64,000 bases of DNA from Actinoallomurus bryophytorum (GTDB lineage: Bacteria; Actinomycetota; Actinomycetes; Streptosporangiales; Streptosporangiaceae), in assembly GCF_006716425.1 (NCBI RefSeq), contig NZ_VFOZ01000002.1:806001-870000 (forward strand), given 5' to 3'. Made by a program: the position numbers and the translations under genes. The notes under the pieces were generated by a model. It was not told the origin of the DNA. It saw nothing but the letters and a program-made list of their open reading frames with translations, and did no database searches. Shown here piece by piece: positions 54,276-61,785 of the stretch. Every line of letters begins with the position of its first letter. Positions within the stretch are counted from its first letter, which is position 1.

Positions 54276-55717
54276 GCGAGACCGGCCCCGCGAGTCTGCG
54301 GGCGTGGCTGCGTGAGGCGGCCGAACGCGGTGAGCTGCAGTCCGTAGAAGGTGCCGACTGGGACCTGGAGATCGGGGCGTTGTCCCAGGTCAACTACCGC
54401 AGGTCCAGTCCCAAGGCGCTGATGTTCGACGGCATCGCCGGCTATCCGCAGGGGTCGCGGGTGCTGAGCGGCACGGTCAGCAACCCGCGCCTGCTCGGAT
54501 CGGTCCTCGGACTCGGCTGGGACCGTACGGACTCCGACCTGGTGGAGACGCTGGCGGCCAAGCCGGGCGAGTGGGCGGCCACCGCACGCGACTTCGCCGC
54601 GACGACGGTGACCGACGGCGCGATCCTGTCCAACGTCACGTCCAAGCCGGAGGTGAACCTGCTGGACTTCCCGGTGCCGCGCTGGCACGAGGGCGACGGT
54701 GGCCGCTACATCGGCACCGGCTGCGCCGTGGTCACCCGCGACTACGACACCGGGCGGATCAACCTCGGCGCGTACCGCATGCAGGTCCAGGACGACGGGC
54801 GTTCGGCCAGCGTGAACATCGAAGCCGGCAAGCACGGCGCCCAGCACCTGCGCCGCTGGTTCGAGGCGGAGGGGCGGGCGCCGATCGCGGTCTCGCTGGG
54901 ACACCATCCGGCCTACCTCGTGGCGGCGGGCGTGGAGGTGCCGGCCGACGTGTCGGAGTACGACTACGTCGGCGCGATGATGGGCGCCCCGGTCCGTACG
55001 GTGGCGGGCCAGGTCACCGGGCTGCCGTTGCCACACGACAGCGAGCTGGCCCTGGAGGGCTGGGTCACCCCTGACAACCGGCGCCCGGAGGGCCCGTTCG
55101 GTGAGTGGACCGGTTACTACTCCGGATCCCGCGAGCCGATCCTGACCATCGACGTGGAGCGGGTCTACCACCGCGACGACCCGATCCTGCTGGGCGCGCC
55201 CCCGGGCAAGCCTCCGCACGACTACTCCTACATGCGCACGGTCATGAAGTCGGCGATCATCACCGACGGCCTGCGGCGCACCGGGCTGCCGGGCGTACGC
55301 GGGGTGTGGGCGCACGAGGCCGGCGGCGGGCGGTCGCTGCTCATCGTCTCCATCGAGCAGCGGTATCCGGGCCACGCGCGGCAGGCCGCGTACCTCGCCG
55401 CGCAGCTGCCCAGCGCGGCGTACATGAACCGCTTCACGGTGGTCGTCGACAGCGACGTGAACCCGCGTGACCTGGGCGAGGTGGTCTGGGCCATGACGGG
55501 CCGGACCGATCCCTCGATCGACATCGAGGTGATGAAGCGCACCTGGGGCAGCCGCGTGGACCCCCTCACACTCCCGGGCGAAATCGCTTTCAACAGCCGG
55601 GCGATCATCGACGCGTGCCGCCCGTACGAGCGCCTTGGCGACTTTCCGCAGGTGGCCGAGTCGAGTGACGAGCTGATCGCCTCGGTCACGCGACGGTGGC
55701 CGGAGGTGCTGGGGTAA
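54272..55717 (+). CDS. UbiD-family decarboxylase
   Basis: 481 residues. Family stretches include INLGAYRMQVQDDGR, GHHPAYLVAAG, RPEGPFGEWTGYYSG and a central SEYDYVGAMMGAP. UbiD enzymes use prenylated FMN to decarboxylate unsaturated or aromatic acids reversibly; RPEGPFGEW holds conserved catalytic/binding residues. No ubiX-type prenyl-FMN synthase gene lies in the window, so the cofactor must come from elsewhere. Translation is coupled to the cysteine hydrolase. Confidence 0.92.
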   Translation: MSETGPASLRAWLREAAERGELQSVEGADWDLEIGALSQVNYRRSSPKALMFDGIAGYPQGSRVLSGTVSNPRLLGSVLGLGWDRTDSDLVETLAAKPGEWAATARDFAATTVTDGAILSNVTSKPEVNLLDFPVPRWHEGDGGRYIGTGCAVVTRDYDTGRINLGAYRMQVQDDGRSASVNIEAGKHGAQHLRRWFEAEGRAPIAVSLGHHPAYLVAAGVEVPADVSEYDYVGAMMGAPVRTVAGQVTGLPLPHDSELALEGWVTPDNRRPEGPFGEWTGYYSGSREPILTIDVERVYHRDDPILLGAPPGKPPHDYSYMRTVMKSAIITDGLRRTGLPGVRGVWAHEAGGGRSLLIVSIEQRYPGHARQAAYLAAQLPSAAYMNRFTVVVDSDVNPRDLGEVVWAMTGRTDPSIDIEVMKRTWGSRVDPLTLPGEIAFNSRAIIDACRPYERLGDFPQVAESSDELIASVTRRWPEVLG

Positions 55718-55763
55718 TGGCCGGGCGTACGGGGCCGGTGCCCCCTGCCACGGCGGAGCCTAG

Positions 55764-56543
55764 GTGAACGCGACCCCGCTCCCCGGCCCCGGCGCCCGCC
55801 CGGTGGACCTGTCCGGCGCGGTGCCGCTGGACCGCGGCACCCGGGAGACCGACATCCGCGAGCTGCGCCAGGAGATGCTGTTCAGCGCGCTGCGCGGCAG
55901 CGAGGGCAGCTCGTCCCTGGCCTTCGTGATCTTCCAGGAGCTGGCCATCAGCATCGTGGAGGGCCGCCTGCCGCCGGGCGAGGAGGTCAACTCGGCGGAC
56001 CTGGCGCGCCGCTTCAATACGAGCCGCACCCCGGTGCGCGAGGCCCTGCTCCTCCTCGAACGCGAGGGCCTGGTCATCGTGCCCCCACGCCGCCGCCCGT
56101 ACGTTTCCCCGGTTGCGATCTCCCAGGTGAGAGAGATCTACGAGATCCGCGCCAGCCTGTACGCGCTGGTCAGCGAGCTGGTCGTCGAACGCGCGACCGA
56201 CGACGAGGTCCTCGGCCTGCTGTCGTGGCAGGCGATGCTGCAACGCGACGCGGACGCCGGGGACGTCGACGCCTACTTCTGGCACAACGTGGGGTTCCGC
56301 AACGCGGAGGCGGCACTGTCGAAGAACTTCGAACTACAACGGCGGCTCAGCTCCCTGGGCCTGCAGATGCACCGCTTCCGGTACGTGAGCCTGTCCCTAC
56401 CGGGCCGCTTGCTGCACTCCCTGGCCGACCACGAACGCCTCGTCCGCGCCTACACCGAACGCGACGTGGCCCTGGCGGTCGCGGTCACCCGCTCCCTGGT
56501 CCTACGCGGCTACCACGCCATCGAACGCTCGGGCCGCTTCTAG
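55764..56543 (+). CDS. GntR-family regulator with FCD domain
   Basis: 259 residues. Winged helix-turn-helix at about 54-115 (VNSADLARRFNTSRTPVREA, LEREGLVIVPPRRRPYVSP), FCD ligand domain at about 125-255. An unusually long N-terminal extension of about 50 residues precedes it; later starts are possible, but GTG 55764 is the upstream-most. It closes the importer/hydrolase/decarboxylase unit, 46 nt behind it, and is the likely regulator, binding an organic acid. Confidence 0.9.
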   Translation: MNATPLPGPGARPVDLSGAVPLDRGTRETDIRELRQEMLFSALRGSEGSSSLAFVIFQELAISIVEGRLPPGEEVNSADLARRFNTSRTPVREALLLLEREGLVIVPPRRRPYVSPVAISQVREIYEIRASLYALVSELVVERATDDEVLGLLSWQAMLQRDADAGDVDAYFWHNVGFRNAEAALSKNFELQRRLSSLGLQMHRFRYVSLSLPGRLLHSLADHERLVRAYTERDVALAVAVTRSLVLRGYHAIERSGRF

Positions 56544-56588
56544 TGGTTCCCGGTCTAGATCCCGGACACGTAGTGCAAGGGCACCGGC

Positions 56589-57137
56589 TCATTGTCGAAG
56601 CAAATCCAGTTCGACTTCGGTGAGCACCACACCGGGCTTGGTGATGATGGCGTGCGCCGTCTTGTCGAACGCCCTGCTCTCGACCCAGAAGGCGGCCGTC
56701 AGCATCTCGACGATGAGCAGGCCCCGGCCGGAGGTATCGGTGTCGGCCGCCATCCTCATCACGGGCGGCGCCGGGTATGGGTCGCGTACGTACAGGTGGA
56801 CGTAGTCCTTGAGGACTTGTACACCGAGCCAGACGCCCGGCACCACGTGCTTTGGCGGAGGACCGACCCTGAGCGCATGGTTCAGGGCGTTGGTGACCAA
56901 CTCGCTCGTCACGACCTCCGCGTCATCGACGTAGTCCTCCTCGCAGCCGTACAGCAGTCTGCGGGTGAAGTGCCGAGCCTCAGGGACGAGGTCGGGAGAC
57001 GGTTCCATCCGGAACCAGGACGACATGGTCGGGCTGTAGCCGAACGCGATCCGCCCTGTGGTGAGCACCGGCATCGGTGAGAAACGCATGGAGATCTCCC
57101 CGGAGGTGGGAGGCGGGCCGTAGTCGGCCTGGGACAC
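56589..57137 (-). CDS. HATPase_c protein, RsbW-like
   Basis: 182 residues. The ATP-binding domain has the N-box VTSELVTNALNHA and a G-box SGRGLLIVEML. These small GHKL ATPases act as anti-sigma kinases or signalling partners and are very numerous in actinobacteria. It is divergent from an XRE-type regulator followed by a DUF397 frame, a recurring three-gene neighbourhood linked to development and antibiotic control. GTG 57137 is the start. Confidence 0.87.
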   Translation of the reverse strand: MSQADYGPPPTSGEISMRFSPMPVLTTGRIAFGYSPTMSSWFRMEPSPDLVPEARHFTRRLLYGCEEDYVDDAEVVTSELVTNALNHALRVGPPPKHVVPGVWLGVQVLKDYVHLYVRDPYPAPPVMRMAADTDTSGRGLLIVEMLTAAFWVESRAFDKTAHAIITKPGVVLTEVELDLLRQ

Positions 57138-57295
57138 GGTGTAGTCAACTATCGTCTACCGAATTGAGGTTCGCAATTAGGTCTTCGAGATTAGCGGACT
57201 GCAAACGGTGGTTTCCTACATCGGTGTCCGGTTCTGACGTCGACGGCCTACGATCAGTGACCAGCGAACTCACAGAAAACTTGGGAGAAGACGAG

Positions 57296-58141
57296 ATGGC
57301 CGACGGTCGGCACAGCCCGACGATGCGCCGCCGTCGGCTTGCCCGAGAACTCCGCAGACTCCGCGAGGCCGCCGAGTTCAAGACGGCCGACGAGGTCACG
57401 AAACGGCTGGAGTGGGCGGCAGGAAAGGTCAACCGCCTGGAGAAGGCTCTGGCCGTCCAGCCGCGAGTCGCCGACATCCGAGCCCTGCTCGACCTGTACG
57501 GAGTCACCGACGAGGTCAGGCGAGAGGCGCTGCTCACTCTCACCAGGGAGGCACGCCAGCGCGGCTGGTGGACGGCGTACGGCCCGCTCGCCGATCCCTA
57601 CGTTGAGTTCGAGGCCGAGGCGACGAAGCTGTCCACCTATGAGTTCGCGGTCATCCCCGGCTTGCTCCAGACCGAGAAGTACGCCGCCGCTTTGCAACGT
57701 GGCTGGTTGATGCGGGATGAGGCCGAGATCGAGCGTCTGGTCAAGCTACGGATGGAGCGCAAGCATCTCCTCACGGGCGAGAATCCGACCCGGCTGTGGG
57801 CGGTCATCGACGAGAGCGCCATCGTCCGCTCGTTCGGCTCCGACGAGGCAAAGGCCGAGCAGTTCCAGCGCCTCATCGACACGGAGCGTCTGGAACATGT
57901 TGAAGTGCAGATCATGCCGATGAGCGTCGACCCTCATCCTGGCCTGAGCGGTTCGTTCGTGATCATGGACTTCGAGGACGATCCGAGCCTGGTCTATCGC
58001 GAGGCGGGCCAGCAATCCTCATTCTTGGAGGGCGATGCGGTGATCGAAGAGCGCCGCATCGTCTTCCAGCACCTGAGCGCGACCGCGCTCGGGCCGAATG
58101 AGTCGATCGCATATCTCCGGCGGTTGGCCAAACACCTGTGA
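57296..58141 (+). CDS. XRE-family regulator with DUF5753 domain
   Basis: 281 residues. N-terminal helix-turn-helix at about 12-75 (RRRRLARELRRLREAAEFKT, KRLEWAAGKVNRLEKAL). The C-terminal DUF5753 domain follows (about 95-275, TYEFAVIPGLLQTEKYAAAL, SGSFVIMDF). This is the BldB/AbaA-neighbourhood regulator type seen in Streptomyces and relatives. ATG 57296 behind GGGAGAAG is the start. A DUF397 frame follows after 15 nt. Confidence 0.92.
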   Translation: MADGRHSPTMRRRRLARELRRLREAAEFKTADEVTKRLEWAAGKVNRLEKALAVQPRVADIRALLDLYGVTDEVRREALLTLTREARQRGWWTAYGPLADPYVEFEAEATKLSTYEFAVIPGLLQTEKYAAALQRGWLMRDEAEIERLVKLRMERKHLLTGENPTRLWAVIDESAIVRSFGSDEAKAEQFQRLIDTERLEHVEVQIMPMSVDPHPGLSGSFVIMDFEDDPSLVYREAGQQSSFLEGDAVIEERRIVFQHLSATALGPNESIAYLRRLAKHL

Positions 58142-58156
58142 TGAAGAGGAAGAGCC

Positions 58157-58261
58157 GTGTCCCAGATAGAACTCTCCAACTGGCGTAAGAGCAGCCGCTC
58201 CCAGGGCGGCGACGGCAACTGTATTGAGGTCACCGTCCTCCACGAGATGCAGAGCGTCTGA
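58157..58261 (+). CDS. truncated DUF397 protein
   Basis: 34 residues from GTG 58157. The beginning is canonical DUF397: LSNWRKSSRSQGGDGNCIEV. Full members are 55-75 residues and continue with a V-R-D-S-K-type motif and a W-x-x-F end; here the frame diverges after NCIEVT and stops. Either a frameshift/truncation or a minimal version. It follows the XRE regulator as its usual small partner. Confidence 0.65.
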   Translation: MSQIELSNWRKSSRSQGGDGNCIEVTVLHEMQSV

Positions 58262-58276
58262 CCTCACGAACATGAA

Positions 58277-58306
58277 GAACGCCCCGGCAGCGATGCCGGG
58301 GCGTTC
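58277..58306 (+). terminator. terminator after the XRE-DUF397 unit
   Basis: A perfect 13-bp stem (GAACGCCCCGGCA, loop GCGA, TGCCGGGGCGTTC) lies 15 nt past the DUF397 stop. No U-tract, as is usual in high-GC actinobacteria. Confidence 0.85.
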
Positions 58307-58680
58307 TCCGTGTCAGAGCGTCCGGTCCACACCAACCACCCCGAAGCCGGCGTATGGCTCCCACAGGCATACCGCAGGCGGGTACAGGTTTCGCGAGCGT
58401 GGAATCGGCAACTCGGCGTGTGTTGCCTTACGGCCGGTCAGTGAGTTTCGTCGGTCGCCCGTACGGCGCATACGCCGACCGCGATGCCGCCCTGGCCGCG
58501 GCCGATACCAAGTCGATCATCTTCACGGGCTTCCGCGCCATCGAGGCGTCCGGCTGGTCCGGGGAGTTAACCTCACCGAACTCATGCCTCAGAACGGGTC
58601 GGCACGACGTGGCCTTCGCCGATTCTGATTCCCGTTTGGGGCGGCTCAAGCGGGACGGAGACAGCGGGGATCCGGTCCTT

Positions 58681-58827
58681 TCACGGTACGGCCTCCGACC
58701 AGCGTGCCATGGACAAGTCCGTATCGCTGAACGTCGCCAGAGCCGCCTTCGCAGCGGTCAGATCCGCGCGGTTCAGTTTCGCGCGGGTCAGGTCCCTGGA
58801 GGACAGGTCGGCGGCCACCAAGTCCCC
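58681..58827 (-). pseudogene. fragment of a pentapeptide-repeat protein
   Basis: The last 48 residues of a minus-strand frame show successive pentapeptides with a central Leu: GDLVA ADLSS RDLTR AKLNR, then ADLTA and TDLSM. This is the A(D/N)Lxx pattern of pentapeptide-repeat proteins. Sequence upstream on that strand lacks the pattern, so only a C-terminal scrap remains, or a chance frame. Confidence 0.4.
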
Positions 58828-58846
58828 GCGCGCGTCCCGCTCGTAG

Positions 58847-58993
58847 CGCAGGCGGGGTGACCTGTACTGGCACTGGCAGTGGTCCGGCCCCGAGCGCGGC
58901 TCACCGCCCGAGTACCAGCCGATGTGCCCGGCGGCCGACATCGCCGACGCGACGGAACGCATCTCCCGCGTGCTGGCCCTTGCCGACCGGTGA
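58847..58993 (+). pseudogene. 3' remnant of an unidentified gene
   Basis: 48 codons without a start, bounded by a stop upstream. The product (GDLYWHWQWSGPERGSPPEY ... ISRVLALADR) looks like a genuine C-terminus because of its Trp/Tyr-rich conserved-looking core. It overlaps nothing annotated except intergenic DNA. Confidence 0.35.
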
Positions 58994-59001
58994 GCCGGCC
59001 C

Positions 59002-59133
59002 CCAGACGATGACCTTCTCAGACCACGAGAAGGGGCGAAGATGCTCGGCGTCCGCGTGAGCACCGTCGCCGTCAGGGCCTGTGACGGAAAGCTGACCTCC
59101 TCGGGCCCACGCCGCGCTGGGTCGGAATTGTGA
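59002..59133 (+). pseudogene. remnant of a MerR/excisionase-type HTH (BldC-like)
   Basis: 43 codons read DDDLLRPREGAKMLGVRVST and GKLTSSGPRRAG, close to the LLTPxEVAKMLGVxxxTV...WAxxGKL...R pattern of BldC-like proteins and excisionases. The expected W-A-x-x-G turn is altered (VRACDG), the start is missing and the C-terminus is out of frame. Decayed. Confidence 0.5.
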
Positions 59134-59162
59134 ACGAGATTCCGACCCAGACACAGGACGTG

Positions 59163-59738
59163 CTACTTGTGGCTCGGCACGGACGGGGGCTTTTTCGGCC
59201 ACGCCGTCGGCCTGCAGGGCTCGATGGGCTGACTGGTGAGGCCTTCCGAAATGATCGACCACAAATTATTTCCCCAGCCCGCGTTGAGCGTGAGCAGGAG
59301 CGTGGTGTTCTTTGGAAGATCACGCTTGTCGAACTCGAACCTGCTGGAAGAAAGGAGCCTGATGATCGGCTGGGGAAACTGGTAGTACTGAACGTATCGG
59401 TGATTCTGGCACGTCTTGTCCGCCGGCAGATAAACGATGTCGGCCTTCACCCCAAGCTTGGCGAGGTCTGCCTGAAGACGATCGGGATTTCGGAGCTCAC
59501 GGATCTTCACTTCGATCTTCGTCCCCCGCTCGTTGATCGTGTACGCGGCGGCCTGCGTGGTCGGGCCGCCGGACCGGGTCCCGCCCGCGAGCACGCCCGC
59601 CACGGTGGCGACGGCCAGTGCGGTGGTGCCGCCGGTCAGGGCCGCGGCCCTGACGGCGTTTCGCCGCCTGCGGCTCCGCCGCGCGATACCGGGTGCCTCT
59701 TTGTGCAACTCCATCAGCAGTGTCTCCTTGAAGCTCAT
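59163..59738 (-). CDS. anti-sigma-like single-pass membrane protein
   Basis: 191 residues. A short basic cytoplasmic N-terminus (MSFKETLLMELHKEAPGIAR, then RRSRRRR), one membrane helix (about 30-52) and an outer domain of about 135 residues with two cysteines. ATG 59738 overlaps the sigma gene stop (ATGA), the normal coupling for anti-sigma factors. No zinc-binding HxxxCxxC motif is visible, so it is not the ZAS type. Confidence 0.75.
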   Translation of the reverse strand: MSFKETLLMELHKEAPGIARRSRRRRNAVRAAALTGGTTALAVATVAGVLAGGTRSGGPTTQAAAYTINERGTKIEVKIRELRNPDRLQADLAKLGVKADIVYLPADKTCQNHRYVQYYQFPQPIIRLLSSSRFEFDKRDLPKNTTLLLTLNAGWGNNLWSIISEGLTSQPIEPCRPTAWPKKPPSVPSHK

Positions 59739-60328
59739 GACAGTCCTTCCGTTACCGCTGAGGTGGTGACGAGCGAGGCGACCTCGGGTACCTGAGCCAA
59801 GGCCTTGCGGGCCCGGTGCAACCGGACACGGGCGGTGCCGACCGAGATACGCAACGCCGCTGCGGCCTCGGTCAGGGTGAGTTGGTCGATGGCGACCAGC
59901 TCGATCACGGTCCGCTGCTTCGCGGGGAGTCCCGCCAGTGCCCGCATCGCCGCGCGCGCCGGTGCCGCGGTGTCGATGTGGTCGATCAGGTCGGCCACAT
60001 CGTCGCCTTTCAACAGGGCGCGCCCACCGGCTCGCTCCAAGGCCGTGCGGCGCCTCGTGCGACGGCGACGGTCCTCGCGCACCACGTTGTGCGCTATCCC
60101 GTAGAGCCACGCGGTTTCGCTGCCCTTTTCTGCTCGGTAGGCAGCCGCCGATGCCAGTACCGCGACGAACACCTCAGCAGTCAGATCGGCCACCTCATGC
60201 GGGTCCGCGACCCGCCGTGCGATGAACGAGGTGACGCGATCGAAATGGCCTAGGTAGAAGGCCTCGAAGGCCTGTGGGTCGCCGACAATGGGCAACCCTT
60301 TTGATGGGTGCTCGCGTACGGGGCGCAT
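59735..60328 (-). CDS. ECF RNA polymerase sigma factor
   Basis: 197 residues. Region 2 at about 20-90 (FEAFYLGHFDRVTSFIARRV, DLTAEVFVAVLASA, TAWLYGIAHNVVREDRR), region 4 at about 125-185 (LPAKQRTVIELVAIDQLTLT, then ISVGTARVRLHRARK). ATG 60328 (MRPVREHPSKGL) gives a normal N-terminus. It is co-translated with the membrane protein below. Same architecture as the pair at 20769-22221. Confidence 0.92.
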   Translation of the reverse strand: MRPVREHPSKGLPIVGDPQAFEAFYLGHFDRVTSFIARRVADPHEVADLTAEVFVAVLASAAAYRAEKGSETAWLYGIAHNVVREDRRRRTRRRTALERAGGRALLKGDDVADLIDHIDTAAPARAAMRALAGLPAKQRTVIELVAIDQLTLTEAAAALRISVGTARVRLHRARKALAQVPEVASLVTTSAVTEGLS

Positions 60329-60424
60329 GTAGCCTCTCGGGAATCCGAGGTCGACTCGCTTCTTACACCCAGCACTTGACCGCAGACTGGAAACCATTAC
60401 ATATCGGTGAACCGCCGTGCAGCG

Positions 60425-60580
60425 GTGACCGGTCAGACGTTCTCATCAACGCCTACCGCGCTGACCGGCCCCACCTTCTGGCACCGCACGCGCGATGACT
60501 GGGCGGTCGAGTCCGTGACGTTGACGATCGGTCCGGTGCTCGGCGGCGTGATCGGCTACTTCGTCAACCAGATCACGTAA
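60425..60580 (+). pseudogene. short frame ending in a hydrophobic helix, probably a remnant
   Basis: 51 codons from GTG 60425. The C-terminal half (VESVTLTIGPVLGGVIGYFV, then NQIT) resembles a membrane-protein end. No clear ribosome site. It is either a small membrane protein or the tail of a lost gene. Confidence 0.3.
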
Positions 60581-60594
60581 CCGCTCCCCCCGGG

Positions 60595-60831
60595 TCACGC
60601 CCTCTCGCCGGCCCTCGCGAGTGCCTCGTACTCCCGAACCCACTCCGCGCTGCGCTGGTCCGCCGGCATCTCGGCCGATCCCTCACGGAGCATGACCGCC
60701 GCGTTGCGGTGCTCACCGATCCCGGCCAGCGCGACTCCGATGTTGAGCTTGAAGAACGGCTGTCCTACGCGACCCGGACGTGACGATGGCGCAATCCTCG
60801 ATGGTCCGCCACTTGGACAATCGGGCAGCAC
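60595..60831 (-). pseudogene. C-terminal remnant of a TPR-type regulator
   Basis: About 55 residues at the end of the frame (FFKLNIGVALAGIGEHRNAA, MPADQRSAEWVREYEALARA) read like the last TPR units of actinobacterial XRE/TPR regulators, which are normally about 400 residues long. The sequence upstream does not continue the gene. Confidence 0.5.
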
Positions 60832-60852
60832 GCCTGCGCCCGAGCCGGTTGA

Positions 60853-61785
60853 TCACAGGCTGGGCCTGTCTTTAGGACTGGTTGTCCGAGTGCTCGGCGT
60901 GTATCGGTCGGGTCGCGCGGCGACCCACCGGGCGGCGATGAGGCCCGCAGCGGTGAGAGCGCAGATGACAGCGATCGTGATGAGGTTCGTCGCCAACGGC
61001 GCCACCAGGTAGCGGGCAGCGACGTCCGCGATGATCGGCCGCGATCCAGGCGATTGGCCCCAGGCGATGATCAGACGTGCTGCGCCGGCGGCGATGGCAA
61101 CGGCTGCGAGTCCGGTGATCAGTGCCCGGCGGCGGTGGCGTGCAAGGAGCAGGCCCATGAACCCGAGGGTGGTGATGGCGAGGATGAGCACACCCGAGAG
61201 GTCGTCGGCCAGTTGGACGGCTTGCGCGGCTCGGTGCAGATCCTGGTTCTGGATCAGCGTGACGGAGATGGGGAGGTCGGCGGGCAGGTTCGATGCCAGT
61301 TGGCGAGGTAGCCCGGCCTGGTCGGCCAGTTGCTCCAATGCGATGCTGACAGTGACGTCCAGCCCGCTGGGTGTCACTGTCAACAGCATGCTGTGGTGGC
61401 GCAGGACCTTGACAAGTTCGGCGTGACCGGTCGACAGTGCCGCCTTCCAAGCCTGCTGGAACTCGGCACTGCCCAGAACAACCGGGACAGCGTCGGCGAC
61501 CAACTGCCGGACCTGCCCGGTGCTGAGGAGACGAGGGCCGATCCGGGCCGGTGATCGGTCGAGTGCCGCGGTCAGCTGGCGCTGTACGTTGTCGATGATC
61601 TGTATCTCGACAGTGGGATCGGTGGGCAGCGGTCGTATCGCTGCCAGAAATCCGGACGTGGACAAGAGCGTGTTCTCTGCCCACGCCGTTACCGCATCGA
61701 CCAGGACCAGACCCACCGCACCTGCGATGCACAGCCCGGCGGCCCAGGTCCGCAACCGGCCGGGTCGAGGTGAAGACATCTTCAT
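60853..61785 (-). CDS. membrane protein coupled to the MMPL transporter
   Basis: 310 residues. One hydrophobic helix near the N-terminus (about 13-33) and three near the C-terminus (about 195-215, 222-240, 258-280) bracket a long outer region (TVEIQIIDNVQRQLTAALD and on). It begins at ATG 61785, overlapping the MMPL stop by one base (TGATG), so the two are translated together. Similar proteins occur in actinobacteria without a known function; it may be an accessory of the transporter. Confidence 0.75.
   Translation of the reverse strand: MKMSSPRPGRLRTWAAGLCIAGAVGLVLVDAVTAWAENTLLSTSGFLAAIRPLPTDPTVEIQIIDNVQRQLTAALDRSPARIGPRLLSTGQVRQLVADAVPVVLGSAEFQQAWKAALSTGHAELVKVLRHHSMLLTVTPSGLDVTVSIALEQLADQAGLPRQLASNLPADLPISVTLIQNQDLHRAAQAVQLADDLSGVLILAITTLGFMGLLLARHRRRALITGLAAVAIAAGAARLIIAWGQSPGSRPIIADVAARYLVAPLATNLITIAVICALTAAGLIAARWVAARPDRYTPSTRTTSPKDRPSL

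Noticed and set aside
58354-58860. 168-codon plus-strand frame in the 58.3-58.9 kb region
   Set aside because: A stretch vaguely like DUF397 (NSCLRTGRHDVAFADSDS) was noticed but the key residues are absent; no start signal.
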